From: an uncultured Bacteroides sp.
GTDB lineage: Bacteria > Bacteroidota > Bacteroidia > Bacteroidales > Bacteroidaceae
DNA length: 12,454 nt
Direction: 5' to 3'
Assembly (NCBI GenBank): GCA_905203765.1
Contig: CAJKXC010000071.1
Span: 1-12,454, forward strand
Made by a program: the position numbers and the translations under genes. Of this stretch, positions 1 through 6,550 are shown piece after piece (position 1 is the stretch's first letter; every line of letters starts with the position of its first letter). The notes under the pieces were generated by a model. It was not told the origin of the DNA. It ran no database searches and saw only the letters and a program-made list of their open reading frames with translations.

Positions 1-17
1 CCGGACTGTAAAAGATG

Positions 18-55
18 AAAAGAGGTTGTGCCAGCATTTTGACACAACCTCTTTT
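18..55. terminator. Probable bidirectional intrinsic terminator
   Basis: A 13-bp perfect inverted repeat has arms 18-30 and 43-55 around a 12-base loop. The outer end is A-rich on the left arm and runs into T-rich sequence on the right, so on either strand the hairpin is followed by Ts. It lies 25 bp past the stop codon of the minus-strand DUF362 gene. It would also end any plus-strand gene arriving from outside the window. The stem and T-tracts are seen directly; bidirectional use is inferred. Confidence 0.85.
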
Positions 56-80
56 TCTTTTTCCGCCCTATCGGGGGATT

Positions 81-1418
81 TTATTTCTTGGTGTATATCA
101 GTTCTATTCCTTTGCCTGTACCCAGGTTGCGGCTATACTGCTTGTCTTTCGGATTGTTCCAATGTTCCGCCACGCCCAGGCTGGGCAGGGTGGTGCCGTC
201 ACCTTCGGGATCGTACCGGGTGCCGGATGGAGCATGGTCGGCTTGTGCTGCTTCCATTAGGTACATATCCGAGTAGTTCACGTCGGGCATGTCGGGGAAC
301 TGATTAATCAGGAAGTCATTGCCCACCATATCAATGGCTACAGGGTCGAGGCTGCCGAACAAAGAGCAGGGCCAGTCGCCGTTGAAAGGCTCCATACTCC
401 ATTTGGGAGAAGGGGCACCGTCCACTTTCTTGCATCCGTAAAGCCCGTCGATCAGCCAAAGCAGTCCCTTGCCACCCAAGTCCTTGTGCCCCATAAAGTC
501 GACGAAGGTGATATACTTAGGTGTGCCGTCCGCACTTTGGTTGAAGTTGTTGTGGAAGTTCTTCCGCCAATCGGCATGGATACTCATGGTGCCGTACCAG
601 TTCTTGCCGCAGAGGGTTACGCCTTGTCCGACGTGTCCTTTCAGCAGTGCCATATTGATGACATAGTCGGCTTCGGTAAAGGCGGTGGCAATGCCGCGTG
701 CTACCGGGCCGTTGTCGCGAGAGTAGACCATTGCGTCTGCTACGTAATCCGATTTAATGCGTCCGTCACCACCGTGATTATCTACGAAGCGGACGTTGGG
801 GAAGGCGTTGTGGCACTTCTCGAACAGGTAGTTGGTGATGAACCGGCTCGGTTCGGCTACGGTAATGGCCTCTTGTGGCACTCCGGCATCGTAAACCAAA
901 CTTTTGAGCAATGCCAGCAGCATTTGGGGAGAAGTGTTTATCTCTTTGCAGTCATCGTGGGCGTAGGTATTGTTGTTGTTTATCTTAATGGCAATTTTCT
1001 CATTGGGGGCATAACCGGCTTTTCCTTTCCCGTGGTTGGAGTTGTAGTACTTGAACAGGGCTTTCCAGGCAGCTTTGGGATTCTTTGTTCCGGTCAGCGA
1101 ACGAAGGGTTTGGACTATCAGCCAGTCGCAGTCTTCCTGGTTGTTGAAGCGGTCGTCGAACCAAAAGCTGTCTCCCTCGTCCCAGCGGGCTGCGCCGGGA
1201 GCGTGGCTCCAGGTTACCCGGCCGGGAAATATGCCGCGGGCAGTTCCTACCGGTTGGTTGGGCAGGAGACATTGTTTTACCGGGGACTCTTGCGAGGTGT
1301 CATTCCCTTGCGCTTCTTTGGGTGTAAAAGAGCTTCCTGTAAGCAGGATTACAAACAGCAGTATCAGGCTGCCAATAGCCTTCCGGTGATCTTTCGGAAT
1401 AAAGAAGATGTTTCTCAT
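81..1418 (-). CDS. Exported DUF362 domain protein
   Basis: This 445-residue protein belongs to the DUF362 family, whose biochemical role is unknown. Residues 1-37 form an export signal: a basic start (RNIFFIPKDHRK), a hydrophobic core around 15-27, then a small-residue stretch ending near AQG at 36-38. The mature protein should be periplasmic, or anchored if the signal is not cleaved. DUF362 hallmarks are the strand EKIAIKINNN (140-149), the LCGKNWYG block (269-276) and SLDPVAIDMVGNDFL (356-370). Seven cysteines are scattered (for example 50, 97, 157, 270) with no CxxCxxC ferredoxin pattern, unlike DUF362 proteins fused to 4Fe-4S domains. It is a single-gene unit with its own promoter and terminator, divergent from the RecQ-like helicase. 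The start follows the promoter by about 25 bases. Family assignment is firm; function is unknown. Confidence 0.9.
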   Translation of the reverse strand: MRNIFFIPKDHRKAIGSLILLFVILLTGSSFTPKEAQGNDTSQESPVKQCLLPNQPVGTARGIFPGRVTWSHAPGAARWDEGDSFWFDDRFNNQEDCDWLIVQTLRSLTGTKNPKAAWKALFKYYNSNHGKGKAGYAPNEKIAIKINNNNTYAHDDCKEINTSPQMLLALLKSLVYDAGVPQEAITVAEPSRFITNYLFEKCHNAFPNVRFVDNHGGDGRIKSDYVADAMVYSRDNGPVARGIATAFTEADYVINMALLKGHVGQGVTLCGKNWYGTMSIHADWRKNFHNNFNQSADGTPKYITFVDFMGHKDLGGKGLLWLIDGLYGCKKVDGAPSPKWSMEPFNGDWPCSLFGSLDPVAIDMVGNDFLINQFPDMPDVNYSDMYLMEAAQADHAPSGTRYDPEGDGTTLPSLGVAEHWNNPKDKQYSRNLGTGKGIELIYTKK

Positions 1419-1448
1419 ACAATTACTTTAATTGGGTATTTCGTAAGT

Positions 1449-1480
1449 CAAAGGTAGTTAATATCCTTAGCATTACCAAA
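1449..1480 (-). promoter_or_regulatory. Bacteroides-type promoter of the DUF362 gene
   Basis: Read on the minus strand, TTTG (1480-1477) is followed after exactly 20 bp by TACCTTTG (1456-1449). This matches the Bacteroides primary sigma consensus TTTG-N19-21-TAnnTTTG. Transcription should start near 1442-1445, leaving a leader of about 25 bases before the ATG at 1418. No Shine-Dalgarno is visible; the leader is A/T-rich, as is usual in this group. Confidence 0.8.
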
Positions 1481-1527
1481 AAATAGCAGGATAACAACGG
1501 TATAGAGAGTGTTTTTCTGTCATAACA

Positions 1528-1559
1528 TTTGCGTAAGGAGCTATTCTACCTTATATTTG
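1528..1559 (+). promoter_or_regulatory. Bacteroides-type promoter of the RecQ-like helicase gene
   Basis: TTTG (1528-1531) and TATATTTG (1552-1559) are separated by 20 bp, a perfect match to the Bacteroides -33/-7 consensus. The transcript should begin near 1564-1567. That leaves about 32 bases to the first in-frame ATG (1599) and about 50 to the second (1617). Confidence 0.85.
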
Positions 1560-1566
1560 TGGCGTT

Positions 1567-1599
1567 TTCTTGCATAGATTGTAAATAGAAATGCAAGAA
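1567..1599 (+). repeat. Inverted repeat in the helicase leader, reaching the start codon
   Basis: A 9-bp perfect inverted repeat (arm TTCTTGCAT at 1567-1575, arm ATGCAAGAA at 1591-1599) flanks a 15-base loop. It would fold at the very 5' end of the predicted transcript. Its 3' arm ends on the A of the first in-frame ATG (1599). This could stabilise the mRNA, hinder initiation at 1599 in favour of ATG 1617, or be a DNA operator just past the promoter. Pairing is seen; function is inferred. Confidence 0.5.
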
Positions 1600-4049
1600 T
1601 GGTAATACCTATAATAATGACAGATATAAAAGAAGGTACGGCACAGCGCTTACCGGAATTGAAAGAACGGCATTTACCCGAAGTTTGCCGTGGGGAAGTA
1701 AAGAAACTTTTGAAAGAGATTTATGGTTACGACCAGTTTCGCAGTCTCGAAATCTATGATGATTTATTCAAAGGCAAAGAGAAACTTTGCATCTCGCAAG
1801 GGCAATTGATAGAGAACGTCATCCTCGAAGTGGAGAAGGCACAGAAGGACGAGGCGCAAGTAGACAATATCCTGCTGACGGCTCCTACCGGTTCGGGAAA
1901 ATCTTTGCTGTTTCAGCTTCCTGCCATCTATCTGGGGCAGGAATACAACCTGCTCACCATTGTCGTATCCCCTCTGAAAGCGCTTATCGTGGACCAGGTG
2001 GAAAGCCTGCAGGACCTGGGCTATACGCGCGTGGCGTATGCTTCTTCCGACCTCTCGCCGGAACAGAAGGCGGAAGTTTACCAGCAGGTGCGCGAGGGTG
2101 AGATAGATTTGTTCTACCTTTCTCCGGAACTGCTTCTTTCCTATGATATCAAGCATTTTGTAGGCGACCGCCGCATCGGGCTGGTTGCCATCGACGAAGC
2201 GCATACGGTGACTACGTGGGGCAAAGAGTTCCGTGTGGATTACTGGTTCCTGGGCCGTTACTTGAAGACTCTGAAGCAGAGCCTTGGCTATAATTTCCCG
2301 CTGTTTGCCTTGACGGCTACCGCCGTATGGAATCCGAAGGGCAACAACGACATGGTGTTCGAGACCATCCGCTCCTTGCAGATGGAGCCTTGTGTGCTCT
2401 ATGTGGGTACGGTGAAGCGGCAGAACATCGGCTTTGACATCCGCCAGATGGAGATAGAAGAGGACGAAACTTATGATAAAGCCAAGCAACGCGTAATTTC
2501 TGCGCGGACAGATGATTTTCTGGACGGGCATAAGACACTGCTCTATTACCCGTTTGCCAGTGGCATCGATATGCGGTTGAAGACCTGGGTGAAGCCTGCC
2601 GGATGGAACCTGGTGGCTTCTTACTACGGCAAGAAGGAGAAGGAGCAGAAAGCCGCCATTGTACAGGAGTTCAAAGAAGGAACCAAGCGACTGATTGTCG
2701 CTACCAAAGCATTCGGCATGGGGGTGGATATCAGCGATATCGACCGTGTGTACCATGTGGCGCCATCCAGTACGTTTGTCGATTATATCCAGGAGATAGG
2801 GCGTGCGGCGCGTGATGCGGATATTCAGGGCATCTCGGCTACCGACTATCACGAACGCGACTTCTATTATATGAAGCGTCTGCACTCGATGGGAAACATT
2901 GCCCAGGAACAGTTGGTGCTTATCCTGAGAAAGCTGATGGAAGTGTACCGGATGAAAGGGGAGAAGCCCGAAGTGCTGGTATCCCTGTCCGACTTCGAGT
3001 TTGTGGTGAAACTGCCGCGTACAAAGAATAAACTGGAATATGAGGCGGAACTGGGGCAACTCATCAAGACCGCCCTTCTGTGGCTGGAAGACGACCTGTC
3101 ACAACGTTTCGGCGAACACCTGCTGGAAGTCAGCCCCAAGAACCTGCTGACCGAAGGATACATTCAAGATAAGACAGGCGATGCCTTTGCCCGTGAGTTC
3201 GAAGCTTATCTGACGAAGATAGAAGGTGAGGAAGGCGTTTACAAAGCACGTCTGGACGACCTTTGGGAAGAGCGTTTTCCGGAACTGGGCTATAAAGAGT
3301 TCAAGCAGAAACTGAATAACGGAACGTTGTGGGAAGGTTCGCGTGCTGTGTCTGTAGGTAAGCACGAAGTTTTGCTGAAAGAGGATGCAACGGTGATTCG
3401 CGGAAAGATGGATTCTCTGTTCAAAGACCTGACGGCAATGTTGAAGACAGCTTTGATAAAGTCGAAAGGACGCTTTGACGAAGAAGAACTGCGTGCGCTC
3501 TTTGCCGAACATGGTATGGACGTGCGTTCTGCCAAACGCTTCATCGGCTCTTTGCTGGAAAGCCGCACGGAAGAAGGGCGTAGCGTCAGCTACATCAGCA
3601 GTGTGAAGAAGAAAGATTCCAACGAACTCTCTTTTACCGTGACAAAAGGTTTCGACCTGCTCCTGTCCCGCTATCAGAAGCTGTTCGGCCAGCGCATTGT
3701 GGGTGGCAAAGGAGACCGTTTGCAGTTCTACTGCACCCCCTTCTCCGATTTGAATATGCTTCTCAACCTGCTTTCCATGCTCGACTGCCTTTCATTCAGT
3801 GTCGAGGGCGGTGGCACGCCTTGTGTCTTTATCCGCTTCAATAATCCTGCGAGCTTGCAGGCTCTTGCCTCTTCCGATGACTACCGGAACTTCATTCTGG
3901 ATAACAACGAACGAGTATTCCAGGAACAGATAGAACTGTTCAGCTTCTTCTTCGGAACAGACAAACTGACCGATGAACAGCGCTGGGACTTTATAGAAGA
4001 TTATTTTACGGGGATGAATGTAGAGGACTTGAAAAAGAAGTTTGCCTGA
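1599..4049 (+). CDS. Divergent RecQ-like superfamily 2 DNA helicase
   Basis: This predicted ATP-dependent 3'-5' DNA helicase has 816 residues. The motor spans about 65-410: Walker A TAPTGSGKS (94-102), motif Ia VVSPLKALIVDQV (122-134), DEAH (199-202), TATA (239-242), motif V ATKAFGMGVD (368-377) and motif VI QEIGRAARD (398-406). The RecQ aromatic-rich loop after DEAH is kept (W207, F211, R212, Y215), which separates it from generic DEAD-box proteins. It is not canonical RecQ. No zinc-binding cysteine cluster follows motif VI, no HRDC is evident, and about 400 C-terminal residues match nothing I recognise. The start could be 1599 or, six codons later, 1617; neither has a good Shine-Dalgarno and a leader hairpin touches the first. 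It is monocistronic, converging on the DUF3037 gene 41 bp away. A DNA repair role is likely and a defence role cannot be excluded. Confidence 0.9.
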   Translation: MVIPIIMTDIKEGTAQRLPELKERHLPEVCRGEVKKLLKEIYGYDQFRSLEIYDDLFKGKEKLCISQGQLIENVILEVEKAQKDEAQVDNILLTAPTGSGKSLLFQLPAIYLGQEYNLLTIVVSPLKALIVDQVESLQDLGYTRVAYASSDLSPEQKAEVYQQVREGEIDLFYLSPELLLSYDIKHFVGDRRIGLVAIDEAHTVTTWGKEFRVDYWFLGRYLKTLKQSLGYNFPLFALTATAVWNPKGNNDMVFETIRSLQMEPCVLYVGTVKRQNIGFDIRQMEIEEDETYDKAKQRVISARTDDFLDGHKTLLYYPFASGIDMRLKTWVKPAGWNLVASYYGKKEKEQKAAIVQEFKEGTKRLIVATKAFGMGVDISDIDRVYHVAPSSTFVDYIQEIGRAARDADIQGISATDYHERDFYYMKRLHSMGNIAQEQLVLILRKLMEVYRMKGEKPEVLVSLSDFEFVVKLPRTKNKLEYEAELGQLIKTALLWLEDDLSQRFGEHLLEVSPKNLLTEGYIQDKTGDAFAREFEAYLTKIEGEEGVYKARLDDLWEERFPELGYKEFKQKLNNGTLWEGSRAVSVGKHEVLLKEDATVIRGKMDSLFKDLTAMLKTALIKSKGRFDEEELRALFAEHGMDVRSAKRFIGSLLESRTEEGRSVSYISSVKKKDSNELSFTVTKGFDLLLSRYQKLFGQRIVGGKGDRLQFYCTPFSDLNMLLNLLSMLDCLSFSVEGGGTPCVFIRFNNPASLQALASSDDYRNFILDNNERVFQEQIELFSFFFGTDKLTDEQRWDFIEDYFTGMNVEDLKKKFA

Positions 4050-4057
4050 TAGAGTGT

Positions 4058-4076
4058 ACTTGCCCTATCGGCAAGT
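4058..4076. terminator. Weak hairpin between convergent genes, possible terminator
   Basis: ACTTGCC (4058-4064) pairs with GGCAAGT (4070-4076) around a 5-base loop, extendable by two G-T pairs. It sits in the 41-bp gap between the ends of the helicase and DUF3037 genes, where a shared terminator would be expected. Neither strand shows a T-tract after the stem, so intrinsic termination here would be inefficient at best. Confidence 0.3.
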
Positions 4077-4090
4077 GTTGGGGGAGACTG

Positions 4091-4474
4091 TTATAGGACC
4101 AACTCCCTGAACAGCCTCTCCAGCGTTTGTTCCAAATCGTCGGAAAAGCCTGCATGCGGACGGGAAGTCTGGATGCAGGAACTCCTTACGGCAGTGAGCC
4201 ACCGGAAGCGTTCGGGAACGTCGAGCATTGCTATCGGTCCGCCGTCCTTATCGCCCGAGCATATCTTCTGAAATACCTGCAAGTGGGCGGATGCTTGTTC
4301 CGGGTCTACTTCGGAAGCATATAGTTTCAGTTTACCCTCGTCTATATGGCATAGCGAGCGGATGAAGTTCGCCTTTTTAGAGAACAGGATGACTCCCACG
4401 TTGAAGAACTCTTCCCGTTCTACTTTGGGAACCAGGCGGATGACTGCGTATTCATATAAGTGTTTTCCTTGCAT
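4091..4474 (-). CDS. DUF3037 family protein
   Basis: This small soluble protein of 127 residues has no signal peptide or membrane segment. Its N-terminal stretch YEYAVIRLVPKVEREEFFNV (7-26) followed by GVILF (27-31) is the hallmark of DUF3037, a family without assigned function. DUF3037 genes are commonly found beside HipA-like kinase genes, as here. The ATG lies inside the kinase gene, so the two reading frames overlap by 23 bp (4452-4474). This implies translational coupling and matched amounts of both products. It is last in the GNAT-kinase-DUF3037 cluster. It may be a partner, regulator or substrate of the kinase; the sequence does not say which. The length is normal and no frameshift is seen. 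Family assignment is confident and function unknown. Confidence 0.85.
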   Translation of the reverse strand: MQGKHLYEYAVIRLVPKVEREEFFNVGVILFSKKANFIRSLCHIDEGKLKLYASEVDPEQASAHLQVFQKICSGDKDGGPIAMLDVPERFRWLTAVRSSCIQTSRPHAGFSDDLEQTLERLFRELVL

Positions 4475-5237
4475 CTTGTGCTTCTTTTACAAATGTTGCG
4501 GAATGTGCCAGCCTTTCGGTGAGAAAGCGGGTATATACTTCTCTGATTTCTTCGGGTGTTTCGGACGTATCGCTCCACTGCAACCAGTCATCGGGCAGCA
4601 GGGCGACGATGGATTGTATCTTTTCTTCCGTCAGCAGGGCGCTGAGTTCGGCATCTGCCTTGTCGAGCAGGGACGCCTGGGGCAGCAATACATGGTTCCT
4701 GATGTAGCTGAACGGGCTCTGTGCATGCTTCTTCCAGTCTCCCCAGGAGTGGTGGAAATAGAGGGATGCGCCGTGGTCTATCAGCCAAAGCTCTTTGTGC
4801 CATGTCAGCATATTGGTGTTACGGAACGTGCGGTCGATGTTGGTCAGGTAACTGTCTAGCCAGACGATGCGGGAAGCCTGTTCGGCATCGATGCACGTGG
4901 CTACGGGGTCGAAGGTGAGGGCGCCTGACAGGAAATGCAGGCCTAAGTTCAACCCCCGGCTTCCTTGCAGCAGGTCTTGTATCTCTTCGTCGCCTTCGGT
5001 GCGGCCGAAGGCTTCGTCCAGGTTCAGAAATACGAGTTCCGGTACGCGGAAACCCAGTACGTGGGCTATCTCTCCGCCTATCAGTTCGGCAATCAGGGCT
5101 TTTGTGCCGTGACCGGCACCACGGAACTTGACAACGTATTTGAATTCGTCGTCCGCCTCGGCAAGCGCAGGCAGTGAGCCGCCTTCGCGCAGCGGGGTGA
5201 TGTATCGGGTCAGGTTGACGGTGCGTAATTCTATCAT
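4452..5237 (-). CDS. Small HipA-like kinase (HipA_2 type)
   Basis: This 261-residue cytoplasmic protein has a HipA-like kinase core. K37 in VVKF is the likely ATP-binding lysine, with E51 in the following helix (ELIGGEIA). The catalytic loop LTNIDRTFRN (131-140) has D135 and N140 at the D-x4-N spacing of E. coli HipA D309/N314, and D154 in LWLIDHG fits the metal-binding Asp. All key residues are present, so it is probably active. It is much shorter than HipA (about 440 residues) and lacks the N-terminal subdomain that contacts HipB. No Xre/HipB-like gene is nearby, so calling it a HipBA toxin would be unsupported. It starts 25 bp after the acetyltransferase gene with no clear promoter between, and overlaps DUF3037 by 23 bp. 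The substrate is unknown. Confidence 0.82.
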   Translation of the reverse strand: MIELRTVNLTRYITPLREGGSLPALAEADDEFKYVVKFRGAGHGTKALIAELIGGEIAHVLGFRVPELVFLNLDEAFGRTEGDEEIQDLLQGSRGLNLGLHFLSGALTFDPVATCIDAEQASRIVWLDSYLTNIDRTFRNTNMLTWHKELWLIDHGASLYFHHSWGDWKKHAQSPFSYIRNHVLLPQASLLDKADAELSALLTEEKIQSIVALLPDDWLQWSDTSETPEEIREVYTRFLTERLAHSATFVKEAQDARKTLI

Positions 5238-5262
5238 TCTATTATAAACGGTTCTCTTTCGG

Positions 5263-5760
5263 TTATTGTTCTATCTTCTGATACGCCAGTCTTTCGTCTC
5301 CATTGGCAAGGAAGATGATGCCGCAGTACTTGAAACCGTGCTTCTGCAAGATGTATTGCAGGATGCGGTTATCGCGGTGGGTATCGGCACGCAAGTTCGG
5401 AATCTGCCGGTAGCACCATTGCAGGCAGGCGGCGGCCACTCCTTTGCTGTCTTCGGTACTTGCCAGCCGGTGGATGACACCGTAAGGCAGGGTCTCTTCC
5501 AACCATTCCCCATCGTAGATGCGGGCGTATGTCGGGTCATTTCCTTGGATGAAAGCAAAAGTGCCAATGATTTCTCCCGCCTCGTCAAGGCATACGTAGC
5601 TGTTACCGTTCGCAATATCTTTCATAATCAGCTCTTCAGAAGGGTAGTTGCCCGTCCACTGCTTCATATTCCCGTCTTTGCGCATGATACGCTTGCCCTG
5701 TTCAAAGAGGTTCATCAGGATTTCTAATTCCGTAGGTTGCGTCTTTCTGATTTCTATCAT
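5263..5760 (-). CDS. GNAT family N-acetyltransferase
   Basis: This cytoplasmic protein of 165 residues is predicted to transfer acetyl from acetyl-CoA to an amine. The GNAT fold is visible as an N-terminal helix-rich part (IRKTQPTELEILMNLFEQGK), a central strand EIIGTFAFIQG (63-73), motif A around 94-116 (VIHRLASTEDSKGVAAACL, with SKGVA in place of the usual Q/R-x-x-G-x-G/A loop) and motif B near 124-146 (ADTHRDNRILQYILQKHGF). The open frame continues upstream to 6369, but that part is antisense to the barrel gene. The ATG at 5760 gives a normal GNAT N-terminus and lies after a plausible -7 box. It is the first gene of the likely operon with the HipA-like kinase and DUF3037. The substrate cannot be inferred; a small molecule or a protein amine are both possible. 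Confidence 0.88.
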   Translation of the reverse strand: MIEIRKTQPTELEILMNLFEQGKRIMRKDGNMKQWTGNYPSEELIMKDIANGNSYVCLDEAGEIIGTFAFIQGNDPTYARIYDGEWLEETLPYGVIHRLASTEDSKGVAAACLQWCYRQIPNLRADTHRDNRILQYILQKHGFKYCGIIFLANGDERLAYQKIEQ

Positions 5761-5804
5761 AAGCGTTATTGACTGATACAGCCCCTCTCTGTTAATAAAG
5801 AAGG

Positions 5805-5819
5805 TACATTGCAAATGTA
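5805..5819. repeat. 15-bp palindrome over the GNAT promoter
   Basis: TACATT-GCA-AATGTA is a perfect 6-bp inverted repeat with a 3-base centre. One arm lies inside the predicted -7 box of the acetyltransferase-kinase-DUF3037 operon. The position suits a repressor operator, but a repeat this short can arise by chance. Confidence 0.35.
5812..5819 (-). promoter_or_regulatory. Candidate -7 box of the GNAT-kinase-DUF3037 operon
   Basis: On the minus strand TACATTTG (5819-5812) matches TAnnTTTG. No TTTG lies 19-21 bp upstream, so the promoter would be weak or need an activator. Transcription would start near 5805-5808, giving a leader of about 45 bases to the ATG at 5760. Confidence 0.45.
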
Positions 5820-5839
5820 ATGTGTTTTTGCGGTTTATT

Positions 5840-5872
5840 GTTGTATCATTAGGAAGATTTTGCATATATTTG
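5840..5872 (+). promoter_or_regulatory. Promoter of the outer-membrane barrel gene
   Basis: TATATTTG (5865-5872) matches the -7 consensus perfectly. GTTG (5840-5843) is a 3-of-4 match to the -33 box at 21-bp spacing. The start site should fall near 5877-5880, leaving about 20 bases of A/T-rich leader before the ATG at 5899. An earlier ATG at 5892 is in another frame and stops after seven codons. Confidence 0.75.
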
Positions 5873-5898
5873 TCCCATAATTTTAAACACAATGAATT

Positions 5899-6495
5899 AT
5901 GAGAAAGATTATTAGTGCCTTTATGATAGCTATATGCTGTATGCTCGTTGCTACGCCTGCTCAGGCGCAACTTCTGAAGTGGGGTATCAAAGGTGGTGTG
6001 AATCTGGCAACAGTGGATGTGAAACATCCGGGAGATAATTTTGATAAGGACAAGATGGGCGGTTTCTTTATCGGTCCGATGGCGGAAATTACGATTCCCA
6101 TTATCGGCTTGGGTGTAGACGGTGCCTTGCTGTTCTCCCAGAAGGGGATCAAGTCGGATGTAGATGCCACTAAACAGTACGGATTGGATATCCCGGTGAA
6201 CTTGAAGTATACCATTGGCTTGGGCAGTATGCTGGGTATCTTTGTGGCTGCCGGTCCCGATTTCTACTTCGATTTCTCCAAGAAGGAGCAGATTGCCGGA
6301 GCGGATATTGACAGAAAGAAAACTCAGGTGGGCATCAACTTGGGTGTTGGTGTGAAGCTTATCAAGCATTTGCAGTTAGGCGTGAACTATAACATCCCGA
6401 TGGGCGATAGCTTTACCTGGAAGAATGCCTATGACGGCGTTACCAGTAAAGCCAAGACCAAGACCTGGCAGTTATCTGCTGCTTATCTTTTCTGA
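5899..6495 (+). CDS. Outer-membrane beta-barrel (porin family) protein
   Basis: This 198-residue protein begins with a clear signal peptide: MRKIISAF, a hydrophobic core, then TPAQA with cleavage likely after A23. The mature part (about 175 residues) shows alternating polar/hydrophobic strands joined by short turns (KWGIKGGVNLATV, GLGVDGALLFSQKGI, LDIPVNLKYTIGL, GIFVAAGPDFYFDF, VGINLGVGVKLI, LQLGVNYNIPM). It ends on a strand finishing in phenylalanine (WQLSAAYLF), the usual BAM recognition end. This is the OMP_b-brl_2/porin-family barrel common in Bacteroidetes, probably eight strands. The ligand or structural role is unknown. It has its own promoter and a strong terminator, so it is a single-gene unit, divergent from the GNAT gene. 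Confidence 0.9.
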   Translation: MRKIISAFMIAICCMLVATPAQAQLLKWGIKGGVNLATVDVKHPGDNFDKDKMGGFFIGPMAEITIPIIGLGVDGALLFSQKGIKSDVDATKQYGLDIPVNLKYTIGLGSMLGIFVAAGPDFYFDFSKKEQIAGADIDRKKTQVGINLGVGVKLIKHLQLGVNYNIPMGDSFTWKNAYDGVTSKAKTKTWQLSAAYLF

Positions 6496-6521
6496 TATTG
6501 ACAGTACCTGTTTATATAAGG

Positions 6522-6550
6522 AAGGCTCTCCATGGTGGAGGGCCTTTTTT
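6522..6550 (+). terminator. Intrinsic terminator of the barrel gene
   Basis: An 11-bp stem with one G-T pair (arms 6522-6532 and 6536-6546) has a 3-base loop and a run of six Ts (6545-6550). It lies 26 bp past the barrel stop codon. This is a textbook Rho-independent terminator on the plus strand. Confidence 0.92.

Larger units (their letters stand above)
1419..1598. other. Divergent intergenic region between DUF362 and RecQ-like genes
   Basis: These 180 bp contain no credible coding sequence. They hold two back-to-back consensus promoters whose -33 boxes are separated by 47 bp (1481-1527), plus a hairpin in the leader of the helicase gene. The 47 bp between the promoters show no clear palindrome that would mark a shared operator. 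Confidence 0.7.

Noticed and set aside
486..1457. 323-codon plus-strand open frame opposite the DUF362 gene
   Set aside because: It is antisense to a clear family member, has no recognisable domain and begins inside that gene without a promoter.
1764..3059. 431-codon minus-strand open frame opposite the helicase motor
   Set aside because: The opposite strand carries all SF2 motifs in order; this frame is rich in H/Q/R without domain structure.
4452..5237. Classical HipBA toxin-antitoxin module
   Set aside because: No Xre/HipB gene is adjacent and the kinase lacks the HipA N-terminal subdomain; only the kinase core is shared.
5761..6369. N-terminal extension of the GNAT frame
   Set aside because: It would run antisense through the barrel gene and its promoter; the GNAT fold is complete from the ATG at 5760.
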